Shown here piece after piece: positions 26,284 to 35,777 of a stretch of 64,000 nt of DNA. Every line of letters starts with the position of its first letter. The first letter of the stretch is position 1. A model generated the notes under the pieces. That model ran no database searches. It saw nothing but the letters and a program-made list of their open reading frames with translations, and was not told where the DNA came from. The position numbers were made by a program, and so were the translations under genes. The DNA is from CAVZCK01 sp963773735 (GTDB taxonomy: Bacteria; Pseudomonadota; Alphaproteobacteria; Rhizobiales; Rhodomicrobiaceae), in contig CAVZCK010000026.1 in assembly GCA_963773735.1 (NCBI GenBank), positions 1 to 64,000 of the forward strand, read 5' to 3'.

Positions 26284-26735
26284 AGGCCAGAAAGGCTGGA
26301 GCGCATTGTCCTTTCGCTTTACCGGGCGCCGTGCTATGTTTTTTTGCCTTACGCACTCCGGCGAACGAGGGTGCTACAGCGGCGTAATTATACCCGGCAA
26401 CCGGCGAGCGATGTCGGTCGGGTTCTGTTCCACCGTCGTCCCTAGATTGTAATGCGACAAGTTCAGCTCCGGATCGCCTCCGTGGATCGCTTTTGTCCAT
26501 GACGCCCAGGGTGACGATATATCGCGCATAGTCTGTGCTTTTTTGAAAGGCCAATCAACTTGGCCCTTTCTCCGTCGACGAACTTATTCAGATACCGAGC
26601 GTGTCCGTCGCATCGGAAACGCGATCGGCGCGCCATCACCTCGCGGCACGGGTCCAGTATGGCTCAACAGGCAGCCGTCATCGATGCCCCTGAGATACTG
26701 TTGCGGACAGCAAAACGTCCGTCAAAGGAGCAAAT
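26284..26735. other. Gene-poor stretch upstream of lpxD
   Basis: No supported gene on either strand. An AGGAG near 26726 serves lpxD. Confidence 0.4.
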
Positions 26736-27788
26736 ATGGTGCATGTAGGCTTTTTCCATCGGGCTGGGCCGTTCCCCTTGTGGTTCGTTGCCGAAAAGGT
26801 GGGCGCCAAACTGACAGACTCGAAGGATGGCTCCAGCATGATCGAAGACGTTCGCCCGCTGCGGGACGCGGGACCTAGCGATCTGGCGTTCTTCGACAAC
26901 CGCAAATACATTTCACAGTTGGCTGTGACCAAAGCCCGGGCTTGCATCCTTTCCGGTAGCTACACGAGCCGCGTGCCTGGCGACACGGCGGCGCTTACGA
27001 CACCGACGCCGTATGACGCCTTTGCCCATGCCCTGACGCTCTTCTACCCCGATGCATTGCGCAGCAAGGCTGCGACGACTGCCGCGGAGCGGGACGGGCG
27101 CCTTATTCATCCCAGCGCCCAGATCGCTAAAGACGCTATCATCGAGCCCGGCGCGGTCATCGGCCGGGAGGCAGTCATCGGACCGGGAACAATCATCGCC
27201 GCAGGCGCCGTTGTCGGCTTTCGGGTCGTCTTCGGCGCCGATTGCTATTTGGGGGCCGGAGCCTGCGTCACTCATGCGATCATTGGCAGAGAGGTCATCA
27301 TCCATTCCGGAGCACGGATCGGCCAGGATGGTTTTGGCTTTGCCATGAGCGCCAAAGGCCATCACAAAGTGCCCCAGATCGGCTGTGTCATCATCGGCGA
27401 CAATGTCGAGATTGGCGCTAACTCGACCATCGATCGCGGATCATTGTCCAATACCGTCATCGGTGAGGGGACAAAAATCGATAATCTGGTCCAGATCGCG
27501 CATAATGTCGTGATCGGCCGTCACTGCATTATCGTGGCTCAAAGCGGCATTGCCGGCTCATCCGAGCTTGGCGATTTCGTTGTCATGGGCGCCCAATCGG
27601 GTGTGCTTGGCCATATCAAGGTCGGAAGCGGGGCGCAGATCGCGGGCATGGCGCATGTGAAAGCCGATGTCGAGGCAGGTGCGAAGATGGGAGGAACTCC
27701 GGCGCGGCCATTTCAAGACTGGGCGCGGGAGGTTGCCGCCGTCAGGAAGTTAGGCCGGCCAAACGGACGGGCGACTGTGCGCCCATGA
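26736..27788 (+). CDS. lpxD: UDP-3-O-acylglucosamine N-acyltransferase
   Basis: A 350-residue LpxD, which adds the second 3-hydroxyacyl chain in lipid A synthesis. The N-terminal uridine-binding domain (PLRDAGPSDLAFFDNRKY) is followed by a left-handed beta-helix of hexapeptide repeats (IEPGAVIGREAVIGPGTIIA). The catalytic His lies in QIAHNVVIGRH, and GFGFAMSAKGHHKVPQIG is typical. It stands alone, not next to bamA, fabZ or lpxA as the housekeeping copy usually does, so it may be a second, divergent copy. Confidence 0.93.
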   Translation: MVHVGFFHRAGPFPLWFVAEKVGAKLTDSKDGSSMIEDVRPLRDAGPSDLAFFDNRKYISQLAVTKARACILSGSYTSRVPGDTAALTTPTPYDAFAHALTLFYPDALRSKAATTAAERDGRLIHPSAQIAKDAIIEPGAVIGREAVIGPGTIIAAGAVVGFRVVFGADCYLGAGACVTHAIIGREVIIHSGARIGQDGFGFAMSAKGHHKVPQIGCVIIGDNVEIGANSTIDRGSLSNTVIGEGTKIDNLVQIAHNVVIGRHCIIVAQSGIAGSSELGDFVVMGAQSGVLGHIKVGSGAQIAGMAHVKADVEAGAKMGGTPARPFQDWAREVAAVRKLGRPNGRATVRP

Positions 27789-27824
27789 AGTCGCCGACAT
27801 TGGCGCCGCCACGCGGGCCGGATT

Positions 27825-29045
27825 TTACGCCGCAAGGACAACCCCGCCGAGCGCGCTGATGGCGACGACGGCCAGCGGCGGCGCACGCCAGACCGTGAGG
27901 AGCACGAAGCCGACGAGAGCAATCCCAAAATCCCCGGGCACCTTGACGGAACTGGTCCAGACCGGATTGTAGAGCGCCGCGCCGAGCAGGCCCACCACCG
28001 CTGCGTTCACACCGCGCATCATTGCTCGCGCGCCGGCGCGTCTTCGCAAGCTTTCCCAGAAGGGCAACGTGGCCACAAGGATCAGGAGGCCAGGAAGAAA
28101 GATGCCGATCAGGCCCAGGGCGGCACCGACCACCCCGTTGGGTGACGGCCCCACCACGGCACCAAGATAGGCCGCGAATGTGAAGAGAGGACCTGGAACG
28201 GCTTGCGCGGCGCCGTAGCCGGCAAGGAAGGCATCGTCGGTGACCCAGCCGGGCGTGACAAAAGCCTCGCGCAGCAGCGGCAGCACCACGTGGCCGCCGC
28301 CGAAAACGAGTGCGCCTGAGCGATAGAAGGCTTCAAAGAGAGCGATGCCCTGCGACGGAGCAAGACTGCGCAGGACAGGAAGGCCGACCAGCAGGAGAAA
28401 GAAGGCCGCGAGCGCGATGAACCCGACGGTGCGCGACACCGGTATCGCCATATGGCCAGTCGAAGTCGACGGCGAGGATCGGCAGAGCCATAGTCCCGCG
28501 ATGCCGCCCAACAGGATAGCGGCGATCTGTGCGGCCGAGGAGGCGCCGAACAGGATAATCAGTGCCGCCAGGACCGCGATGGAAGCCCGCTCCCGGTCGG
28601 GGCAAAGTGTGTGCGCCATGCCCCAGACGGCCTGCGCCACGATTGCGACGGCGACGAGCTGGAGCCCATGCAGCAAGCCAACGCCGGTTGGACCGCCGAG
28701 CGCGCCGGCGCCAAGGGCGAAGAGTACAAGAGCTATGGCGGAAGGCAGCGTGAAGCCCGTCCACGCCGCGAGGCCGCCACCATAACCCGCCCGTATCAGC
28801 CCGATGGAAAACCCGACTTGACTGCTGGCGGGGCCGGGCAGGAACTGGCACAGCCCAACGAGATCCGCATAGGCTTCTTCGTCGAGCCAGCGGCGCCGCA
28901 CGACGAATTCGTGGCGGAAATACCCGATGTGAGCAATCGGCCCGCCGAAGCTGGTGACGCCAAGTCTGAGGAAGATGAGCAGAACTTCCAGGGGCGAACC
29001 GGTCTGCCGGGCTTTAGGCTCGCCAAGTTGCGCGGCGATGGTCAT
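27825..29045 (-). CDS. chrA: Chromate efflux transporter ChrA
   Basis: A 406-residue membrane protein with two homologous halves, the long-chain CHR family layout. Each half carries the signature: FGGPIAHIGYFRHEFV with WLDEEAYADLVGLCQFLPGP in the first, and FGGGHVVLPLLREAFV with FLAGYGAAQAVPGP in the second. It exports chromate by a proton- or sulfate-linked mechanism. It lies 77 bases downstream of a two-component sensor gene on the same strand and may be co-regulated. Confidence 0.94.
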   Translation of the reverse strand: MTIAAQLGEPKARQTGSPLEVLLIFLRLGVTSFGGPIAHIGYFRHEFVVRRRWLDEEAYADLVGLCQFLPGPASSQVGFSIGLIRAGYGGGLAAWTGFTLPSAIALVLFALGAGALGGPTGVGLLHGLQLVAVAIVAQAVWGMAHTLCPDRERASIAVLAALIILFGASSAAQIAAILLGGIAGLWLCRSSPSTSTGHMAIPVSRTVGFIALAAFFLLLVGLPVLRSLAPSQGIALFEAFYRSGALVFGGGHVVLPLLREAFVTPGWVTDDAFLAGYGAAQAVPGPLFTFAAYLGAVVGPSPNGVVGAALGLIGIFLPGLLILVATLPFWESLRRRAGARAMMRGVNAAVVGLLGAALYNPVWTSSVKVPGDFGIALVGFVLLTVWRAPPLAVVAISALGGVVLAA

Positions 29046-29122
29046 CGGCCCTTCCTTTTCCGGTTCGCCCTATCCGATTGCGTCATTGAAGGGTGCCAGC
29101 CATTCAAATGTCTACGGGACGA

Positions 29123-30520
29123 TCAGATTGGCAGAATGGCACAAGCGCGAAGACCACCTTCGGGCCGGTTCGACAGCCGAAGCTGGCCGCCGTGCCCCTG
29201 GACCACGGACAGGGCGATCGCAAGGCCAAGACCGATGCCGCCGGTGTCGCGGCTTCTTGAGCCTTCGACGCGATAGAACGGCTCAAGCACACGCCCGAGT
29301 TCAGCTTCGGGAATGCCGGGTCCGTCGTCATCGATGGTGATCTCAACGGCCTGGGGCGTGGAACGGATCGCCGCTCGCGCCCGCTTGCCGTATTTCACCG
29401 CATTATCAAGCAGGTTGGTGAGCGCGCGTTTCAACGCTGCCGGCTGGCACTCGTAGACGACGGGCTGTCCCGGCTCCATGCTGACGGGAGCGCCAGTGTC
29501 AACCGCATCGTCGATCACGCTGCCAAGCAGCGCCGTAAGATCCGTTCGGCGACGCGGCTCGGCCGCTGCTTCATCTCGTGCGAACCGCAGCGTTTCAGCG
29601 ACCATGGCATCCATCTCTGCAATGATGGCCAGCGTCTTTTCTCGCTCGGCCGCATCCCCGACATTTTCCGCGCGCAGCCGTAGGAGCGTCAGCGGAGTCC
29701 GCAAGTCATGAGAGATGGCGGCAAGCATGCGCGTTCGGTCTTCGAGGAGGCTGCGCAACCGCGTCTGCATCGCATTGAAGGCCCGCGAAGCCTGCCGCAT
29801 CTCGACCGTCCCGGTGTCCGGCAACGGCGGCGCATGCAAGTCGTTGCCGAGCCGCTCGGCTGCGGCCGAAAGCGACGCAAGCGGGGCCGTGACACGGCGC
29901 ACAACCCACACCGAGACGCCGAGAAGGATCGTGGCCATAAGCGCCATCGAGACGAGGAACTGTCGCGAGACGGCCGGCCCGCTTGCCGGCACCGCCGTGG
30001 TGAATGAAAGCCATTGACCATCCTGCAGCGGAACGGCGACCTGCAGATCGCGGAAACCGCCGAAGGGCCCGAAGGCGCCGAAGCCATGCATCATCGGGCC
30101 GTGTCCCATCATCGGATGCCAGCCTCCGAATATTGAACCGTTTGCCAGTGTGACCGAAACCCGAGGTTGTCGGGCGATCCCAAGGGATAGCTGATCAACC
30201 AAGAAGTCCCTGATCGCGCGGGCAATCGACCCGTCATCCTCGGCCGGCATGATTGCGGGCGGCTCGGTCGACAGCGAGACGCGGAATGTCGGGTCGCTCA
30301 ATGCGGCGACAATCGGCTCCCGCCGGTCGCGCGGCGCATCCTCAACCAGGCGGGTTAGATTGGCGATACGCTGCGCCGTCGCAAATCCGCCGACAGCGCG
30401 CACGGCCTGTTCACGGTCGGTGCTGTAGATCAGCGATCCCACCAAATGGGATATGATCAAGCCCGCGAGCAGGATGAGAAGGGTCTGGCCAAACAAGCTC
30501 TGAGGAAGAAACCGCCTCAT
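29123..30520 (-). CDS. Sensor histidine kinase with Met/His-rich periplasmic loop
   Basis: A 465-residue EnvZ/CpxA-type kinase. Helix one (LLILLAGLIISHLVG), a periplasmic domain (about 35-180), helix two (LVSMALMATILLGVSVWVV), HAMP, then the H-box AISHDLRTPLTLLRLRAE, N-box LLDNAVKYG and G-boxes DDDGPGIP and TGGIGLGLAIA. Residues 135-146 of the sensor domain read HPMMGHGPMMHG, a run of Met and His that suggests soft-metal binding. The same HGPMMHG occurs in the divergent secreted protein gene. Its start overlaps the response regulator stop by 4 bases. Confidence 0.92.
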   Translation of the reverse strand: MRRFLPQSLFGQTLLILLAGLIISHLVGSLIYSTDREQAVRAVGGFATAQRIANLTRLVEDAPRDRREPIVAALSDPTFRVSLSTEPPAIMPAEDDGSIARAIRDFLVDQLSLGIARQPRVSVTLANGSIFGGWHPMMGHGPMMHGFGAFGPFGGFRDLQVAVPLQDGQWLSFTTAVPASGPAVSRQFLVSMALMATILLGVSVWVVRRVTAPLASLSAAAERLGNDLHAPPLPDTGTVEMRQASRAFNAMQTRLRSLLEDRTRMLAAISHDLRTPLTLLRLRAENVGDAAEREKTLAIIAEMDAMVAETLRFARDEAAAEPRRRTDLTALLGSVIDDAVDTGAPVSMEPGQPVVYECQPAALKRALTNLLDNAVKYGKRARAAIRSTPQAVEITIDDDGPGIPEAELGRVLEPFYRVEGSRSRDTGGIGLGLAIALSVVQGHGGQLRLSNRPEGGLRACAILPI

Positions 30521-31257
30521 TCGTGGCTCACCGTCGGCGTGAACATATAGCCGCCGCCCCAGACCGTTCTGATGATCTTGGGATCGCCGGGGTCGCGCTC
30601 GAGTTTCTTGCGCAGACGGCTCACCTGAGTATCGATGCTGCGGTCAAGAGCAATGGAGCTGCGGCCGCGCGCCAGATCGAGAAGCTGGTCGCGGCTGAGC
30701 ACCCGCTGAGGCCGCTCGACCAGCGCAATCAACAGATCGTATTCTCCGGTGCTAAGCGGGAGGGTGACGCCATCCTCCCTGAGGAGTTCCCGTGCGCCAG
30801 TGTCCAACGCCCAGCCCTCAAAGCGGTACCGCTTGGGGCGCTGAGCGGAACGCGTCGTCGCCCCTCTTTCAGGGCTGCGGCGGAGCACCGCCTTGATCCG
30901 TGCTATCAGCTCGCGGCTGCCGAAGGGTTTCGGCAGATAATCATCGGCGCCCATTTCCAGGCCGACAACCCGGTCGACCTCATCGCCCTTGGCGGTGAGC
31001 ATGATGATCGGGATGTTCGACTCGGCCCGCAGCCCACGACAGAGCGAGAGGCCATCTTCGCCGGGCAGCATCAGATCGAGCAGGATGAGATCGATCCGGC
31101 TGTCGGCCAGCAGCTTGCGCATGGCAGCGCCATCGGCCGCCGTGCTGATGCGGAATCCCTCTTTGCTCAGCGCACGCGAAACGAGATCGCGGATTCCGCG
31201 GTGATCGTCCACGATCAGGATATGCGGCGCAGCTGGCATTGCATGATTAAAGACCAA
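30517..31257 (-). CDS. OmpR-family response regulator
   Basis: A 246-residue regulator with a receiver domain and a winged-helix DNA-binding domain. Phospho-acceptor Asp lies in LILLDLMLPGEDG, the acidic pocket in IVDDH and the Lys in YLPKPF. The C-terminal domain contains STGEYDLLIALVERPQRVLS and IRTVWGGGYMF. It is the first gene of the unit with the sensor kinase and probably controls the divergent metal-handling genes at 31.6 kb as well as chrA. Confidence 0.93.
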   Translation of the reverse strand: MVFNHAMPAAPHILIVDDHRGIRDLVSRALSKEGFRISTAADGAAMRKLLADSRIDLILLDLMLPGEDGLSLCRGLRAESNIPIIMLTAKGDEVDRVVGLEMGADDYLPKPFGSRELIARIKAVLRRSPERGATTRSAQRPKRYRFEGWALDTGARELLREDGVTLPLSTGEYDLLIALVERPQRVLSRDQLLDLARGRSSIALDRSIDTQVSRLRKKLERDPGDPKIIRTVWGGGYMFTPTVSHE

Positions 31258-31653
31258 TGGCCGAGGCCCGTTTGTTCGAATGTTTTCAGGTCGCCCATAG
31301 CCGTTTGCATAAGGGGAGCGGCCCGCACCTATATTTCCGAATCTCGCATCCCATGTGGGACTTATGAAAATGGGGTGCCGATGATCGTTCCATCAAATGA
31401 TCGCGGCGAATGTCTTTGTCAAGAAAACGGGCCGAAAACTCTTGGATCGCCATGAGCTTAGCCAAGAACTCTTTCTTGATGCGCTCCTACATCCTCATGT
31501 AGAAAGCATCGTTGCCATTTCAGATTGCTCCGGATGCCGCGTCTGACACACTTTGTCACAAAAAGCCGGGCGGCTGAAAAACTTCCGTAAAATGCGGCCA
31601 TTCCAATGACGCTAGCAACAGAGTTTGCTGTTGCCCAAGCATTGGAGATAGCG
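31258..31653. other. Divergent intergenic region
   Basis: It separates the two-component genes from the Met/His-rich protein gene and should hold both promoters. No gene is supported and I find no clear operator repeat. TTGGAGATAGCG just before 31654 provides the ribosome-binding site. Confidence 0.45.
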
Positions 31654-32359
31654 ATGAAGAAGAAAGTCTTGCTGATCGGCGGTGTCGCAGCTGCGGTTGC
31701 GTTGACGGCCGCGTTTGCGTTGGCGCAAATGCGCCCTCACGGCCCAGGGGGCTTCGGGCCGCCATTCATGCATGGCATGGGTTCCGGTGGCGCGGGTCCG
31801 GGCGGCATGGGCCCTGGAATGATGCAGCGCATGGCCCATGGAATGGGTCCGGGCATGATGGGGATGGGTCATGACTCGGCAACCATGGAGCAGCTGGGCG
31901 ACATCCATGCATTGCTCGCCAATCATGACCGCATCAAGCGCACGGTTACAAACCTGCCCAACGGCATTCGTACGGTCACAGAGTTCGGACGATCCGCAGA
32001 TCGCGGCGCTCATAAAGACTCACGTCGCGGCCATGGGTAAACGGGTCCAAGCTGGAGACGACCCGGGCTTGCCGATCGAGAGCCCGGCATTGCACGCAAT
32101 CTTCCGGGACAAGGATAAGATCAACACGACCTACGAGACGACCGCGAATGGAATCGTCGTCGTTCAAACGTCGGATGACTCGACAACCGTCGCCGAGCTG
32201 CAGAAACATGCCTCGGAAGTAACCGATCTCGTCAAAGGCGGCATGATGGCCCTCCACACCGCCATGATGCGGAACAACAGCGGCATGTTCGGTGGCATGA
32301 TGCACGGCCCGATGATGCATGGCGAGCCAGAGGATCACATGGCGCCGGACGCGCGCTAG
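31654..32359 (+). CDS. Met/His/Gly-rich periplasmic protein (frameshifted)
   Basis: About 234 residues after removing one T from the TT at 31984-31985. A signal peptide (VLLIGGVAAAVALTAAFALA) is followed by a Gly/Met/His-rich segment (FMHGMGSGGAGPGGMGPGMM, GMGPGMMGMGHD). A conserved folded region (DPQIAALIKTHVAAMGKRVQ, AIFRDKDKINTTYETTANGI) follows, and the tail is GGMMHGPMMHGEPEDH. Methionine-rich clusters of this type bind Cu(I) or Ag(I) in the periplasm. It is divergent from a sensor that carries the same HGPMMHG string. As written, the first frame stops at 32040. Confidence 0.7.
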
Positions 32360-32367
32360 ACACATTC

Positions 32368-32390
32368 GCCGCCGGGCTCTGCCCGGCGGC
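32368..32390 (+). terminator. Strong GC hairpin after the Met/His-rich protein gene
   Basis: GCCGCCGGGC pairs perfectly with GCCCGGCGGC across a TCT loop, nine bases after the stop. No T-run follows; it may partly terminate or protect the upstream message. Confidence 0.55.
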
Positions 32391-32448
32391 ACATCGTTGA
32401 AACTCGGCCACGAGCATGTGAAAACAATGGCTCGAAAGGAAAGATCCG

Positions 32449-32895
32449 ATGCGACTTTTGACTGGAACGATGGCGGCAATCTTGCTGACGGCGATGACGG
32501 GTGCCGGCCGGGCCCAGGATGCACGCGTGCTGGTCCGCCTACCGGAGCCCATGCAAGAGCACATGCTCGGCAACATGCGTGATCACCTCGCCACGGTGAA
32601 TGAAATCATCGGACTGGTTGCCGACGGCAAGTTCGATGACGCTGCAAAGCTTGCTGAGCAAAGGCTTGGAATGAGTTCGCTCGGCCTTCACGGCGCTGCT
32701 CACATGGCGCCGTTCATGCCGCAACCGATGCAGGATCTCGGAATCAGCATGCATCATGCGGCCAGTCGCTTAGCCATCGTCCTGCAGGACAGCTCTGTGT
32801 CGCCATCCATGAATGCAATGCGCGATGTCGATCGGGCGCTTCACGAGGTAACGACCACCTGCGCGGCCTGCCACGCGAGCTACCGAATCCGCTAA
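32449..32895 (+). CDS. Cytochrome c'-like exported monohaem protein
   Basis: A 148-residue protein with a signal peptide (GTMAAILLTAMTGAGRAQ), mostly helical, with a single haem motif CAACHASYRIR at the very C-terminus. That position and the four-helix-like length are typical of cytochrome c'/c556 proteins, which bind NO or carry electrons. The mature part is also rich in Met and His (MQEHMLGNMRDH, HMAPFMPQPMQ). It follows the Met/His-rich gene on the same strand, so both may serve metal or redox defence. Confidence 0.75.
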   Translation: MRLLTGTMAAILLTAMTGAGRAQDARVLVRLPEPMQEHMLGNMRDHLATVNEIIGLVADGKFDDAAKLAEQRLGMSSLGLHGAAHMAPFMPQPMQDLGISMHHAASRLAIVLQDSSVSPSMNAMRDVDRALHEVTTTCAACHASYRIR

Positions 32896-32944
32896 GTGGT
32901 AAGCACGGACTGGCCGGATTGGTCTTTACTCTGAGAGAGGCACG

Positions 32945-33169
32945 ATGGGGACACAGGCAGGCGACATTATTCTACGGTCGACGATTATCTGCCCGAATTG
33001 CCGTCATGCCGAAGAGGAAATAATGCCCACGGACGCGTGTCAGTGGTTTTACGAGTGCAAGGCCTGCGGCGTGCTGCTGAGACCGAAGCCCGGCGATTGC
33101 TGCGTTTATTGTTCCTATGGAACCATGCCGTGTCCGCCGGTGCAGGCAGGGGATGATTGCTGCGGGTGA
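32945..33169 (+). CDS. Cys-rich mini-protein (GDCCVYCSYG type)
   Basis: A 74-residue protein with about ten cysteines in pairs: CPNC, CKAC, GDCCVYCSYGTMPCPP and a terminal CC. The GDCCV(F/Y)CSYG motif marks a small conserved family that often lies in heavy-metal resistance clusters, where zinc-ribbon-like folding or metal buffering is assumed. It is third in a row on the plus strand after the Met/His-rich protein and the cytochrome. No signal peptide is present, so it should be cytoplasmic. Confidence 0.7.
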   Translation: MGTQAGDIILRSTIICPNCRHAEEEIMPTDACQWFYECKACGVLLRPKPGDCCVYCSYGTMPCPPVQAGDDCCG

Positions 33170-33264
33170 TCAGCGCTTGCATGCGATCAGGCCGATCCGA
33201 GCGCTCGGTCACGTCCTGCGGCGGCTTGGCCACTACTCAGCGGTAAAGCGTCGAGCGGCCACTC

Positions 33265-34039
33265 TCAATCGTTCAGCTTGACCCATACCGGAGCGTGATC
33301 GCTGGCGCCCTCTCTGCCGCGGACATCGCGGTCGACGCCGGCGTCGACAAGCCGGCGCGCAAGCTCCTTGCTGAGCAGCAAATGATCGAGCCGTAGCCCG
33401 GCATTTCGCGGCCAGCGGTTTCGCATGTAGTCCCAGAAGGTGTAGACGGTCTCGCCGGGGTGGACCTTGCGGATCGCATCCACCCAGCCCTGGTCGAGCA
33501 ATCTTCGATAGGCCTCGCGGGCTTGCGGCTGAACAAGAGCGTTCCTGTCGTAGGACCGGGTTTGGTAGATGTCGCGCTCCTCGGGAACGATGTTGTAGTC
33601 GCCCGCCAGCACGACGGGAACGCCGGCGGCGAAGAGTTCCGCGGCATGCGCGATCAGCCGCTCCGTCCATGCGAGCTTGAAGTCGAATTTCGGTCCCGGT
33701 TGCGGGTTGCCGTTCGGCGCATAGAGCGAGGCGACGAGAACACCGTTCACCGCCGCCTCGATGTAGCGGGCATCGTGGTCGGTCGCGTTTCCAGGCAAGG
33801 TCGGCACGCGTCAGGATGGGCTCGGAGCCGCGGGCGAGGATGGCAACGCCGTTCCACGCCGCCTGGCCTCTCCAGACGGCGCCATAACCCGCGCTCTCGA
33901 TCGCGGCGCGCGGGAATTGCTTGTCGGTTGCCTTCAATTCCTGAAGGCAGACGATGTCGGGCTCGGCGTCCGCCAGCCAGTCGAGCAGGTTTGGCAGGCG
34001 CCGATTGACGCCGTTGATGTTGAAGGTCGCGATTTTCAT
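33265..34039 (-). CDS. xthA: Exodeoxyribonuclease III (frameshifted)
   Basis: About 257 residues when one base of the AA at 33797-33798 is dropped, which joins LTRAD to LPGNATDHDARYIEAAV. Family motifs are complete: MKIATFNINGVNRRL with the metal-site Asn, LQELKATD with the Glu, YAPNG, LAGDYNIVPEERD, LDHLLLS and GASDHAPVW. It is an AP endonuclease and 3'-5' exonuclease of base excision repair. It is last in a row of repair genes after ligD and ku, about 10 bases from the hydrolase gene. Confidence 0.9.
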
Positions 34040-34049
34040 GGGCCGCCGG

Positions 34050-34692
34050 TCAGCGCACGATTCTGGTCGCGAAGGCGGCGACGGCGTCGGCCATGGTTTT
34101 CAAATGGTCGGCTGCCGAAAAGCCCGAGATCGTCTTGCGCGGCTTCAGATCGTGGTCGCCGTCCTCGAGCCAGAGGATCTCGATCTTGTCGGAGAGGGTA
34201 TAGCCGGCAACCTCCTCTTGCGTGCCGAACTCGTCGCGCGTTCCCTGACAGATCAGCGTCGGCGTCTTCAGCTCCGCGAGGTGCTTCGTCCGGAGCTGCA
34301 TCGGCTTGCCCGGCGGATGGAAGGGATAGCCGAGGCAGACGAGCCCGGCGATCGCGCCTTCGGCGAACAACTCGTCGGCGATCATGCTCGCGACCCGGCC
34401 GCCCATCGACTTGCCGCCTATGATCAGCCGGTCCGTCGCGGCCAGTTCCGTCAACAGCGGCGAGATACTCGTCTTTGAGGGTTTCGGCGCGTGGCGGTGG
34501 TTTTCGCCCGTCACCCTTGCGGCGGCTCGCCATGTAGCCGAACTCGAAGCGCGCCACGCGAAAGTCCACCGCGGCGAGCGCGATCGCCGCCGCATTCATC
34601 GAGGCGGAGTCCATCGGCGCGCCGGCGCCGTGCGCGAGCAGAATCGTTGCACGCGGCTTGCTGGGGCCGTCGAAGAGGAAGCGTCCGCTCAT
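34050..34692 (-). CDS. Alpha/beta hydrolase of the COG3571 type (frameshifted)
   Basis: About 213 residues after one extra base near 34459-34468 is removed. N-terminal ATILLAHGAGAPMDSASMN forms the oxyanion loop, and IIGGKSMGGRVASMIA is the nucleophile elbow with the catalytic Ser (GKSMGG). LICQGTRDEFGT carries the Asp and LEDGDHDLKP the His. These proteins resemble dienelactone-hydrolase-like esterases of unknown substrate. The ATG at 34692 overlaps the TPR stop by 4 bases, tying it to the repair operon. Confidence 0.82.
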
Positions 34693-35645
34693 TCGGCATT
34701 CCTCCGGGCAAGGTGCAGGTCGACATAGTGCACGCCCTTCGCCGCGTGACGCGCCCACTCGGAATCGGCATCCATCTCGAGATAACGAACCCACCAGCGT
34801 CGCGCCTCCGCAAGGCGGCCGGCCTCGAACTCGAGCGCGGCCAGATTGTAGATGGCGTCGGCATAATCGCTGTCGATCGCGATCGCCTTCTGCAGATGAT
34901 TTCGGGCCGAATCCGCCTGTCCCTGCGCCTTGAGAAGGTTCGCGAGGTTGAACCAGGCTTCCACGAAATCGGGATCGAGCTTAAGCGCCAGCAGGAAGAA
35001 CCGGCGAGCCTTGTCCGGGCGGCCTGCGGCAACGAGACAATTGGCCAGATTGTAAGCCGCGTCAGGGTCCTTCGGATCGATCGAGAGGCAGCCCTCATAA
35101 AGCGCGGCCGCGTCGTCGAAGCGCTCGTCGGCCTCGGCGTCCTCCGCTTGCTCGAACAGCGTTTCCAGCTCTGCATCGCCCGATCGCCCGATCGGCAGAA
35201 GCATCTGGCCATCGAGCTCGCTCAGCTGTTCGCCGCGGCGTGCATAGATCGCATCCCGGCCGTCGGCCTCGAGCGACAGGGAGGTCAGCGAGGTGACCGC
35301 GCCGGAGGCGCGATGAATCGACCTTGCGATCGCTCCCCAAGTTGCTCCGCCAGCGATCAGGCCGGCATATTTTTTCGACAGGATGAGGTCGCGGAAGGAA
35401 TAGGGCTCGCTGTCGTGTTCGAAGGCGTCGAAGAGCGCCAGGAGGTCGAAATCCCGCTCAGCGAGCCGCGCCTGCTCGAGCAGCGAGGCGCGTGTCATGG
35501 CTGACGTTTCGGGCAGCTGCCGCAGCCCCAGAGCGCGAAGGAAGCCGTTCTCGCTGAGCAGCCGGCGGCCGGCGTTGCGTTCCCTGTCGAAACGGGTCTC
35601 GATCTCGGCATCGCCGGCGCGGGCGAGAAGCTTGCGCCCGAACAC
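34689..35645 (-). CDS. Tetratricopeptide repeat protein in the NHEJ locus
   Basis: A 318-residue protein. The first about 145 residues (FLRALGLRQLPETSAMTRAS, FRDLILSKKYAGLIAGGATW) look like a helical, possibly HTH-type, domain. The second half holds about four TPR units (AAALYEGCLSIDPKDPDAAY, YNLANCLVAAGRPDKARRFF, FNLANLLKAQGQADSARNHL). It probably scaffolds protein contacts. It is sandwiched between ku and the hydrolase on the same strand. I do not know an assigned function. Confidence 0.75.
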   Translation of the reverse strand: MFGRKLLARAGDAEIETRFDRERNAGRRLLSENGFLRALGLRQLPETSAMTRASLLEQARLAERDFDLLALFDAFEHDSEPYSFRDLILSKKYAGLIAGGATWGAIARSIHRASGAVTSLTSLSLEADGRDAIYARRGEQLSELDGQMLLPIGRSGDAELETLFEQAEDAEADERFDDAAALYEGCLSIDPKDPDAAYNLANCLVAAGRPDKARRFFLLALKLDPDFVEAWFNLANLLKAQGQADSARNHLQKAIAIDSDYADAIYNLAALEFEAGRLAEARRWWVRYLEMDADSEWARHAAKGVHYVDLHLARRNAE

Positions 35646-35777
35646 GACATGCGTTGTCCGCCTTGTAACGCTGCTCCGCAGATGCCCGTTTTGCCTTTCG
35701 ACTTCCCGCGCCGCCAGCCGCCGCGGAAAGGCGGCAAGCGCGCCGACGATGCCGAATGCTCATTCCGCTGACCGGCG

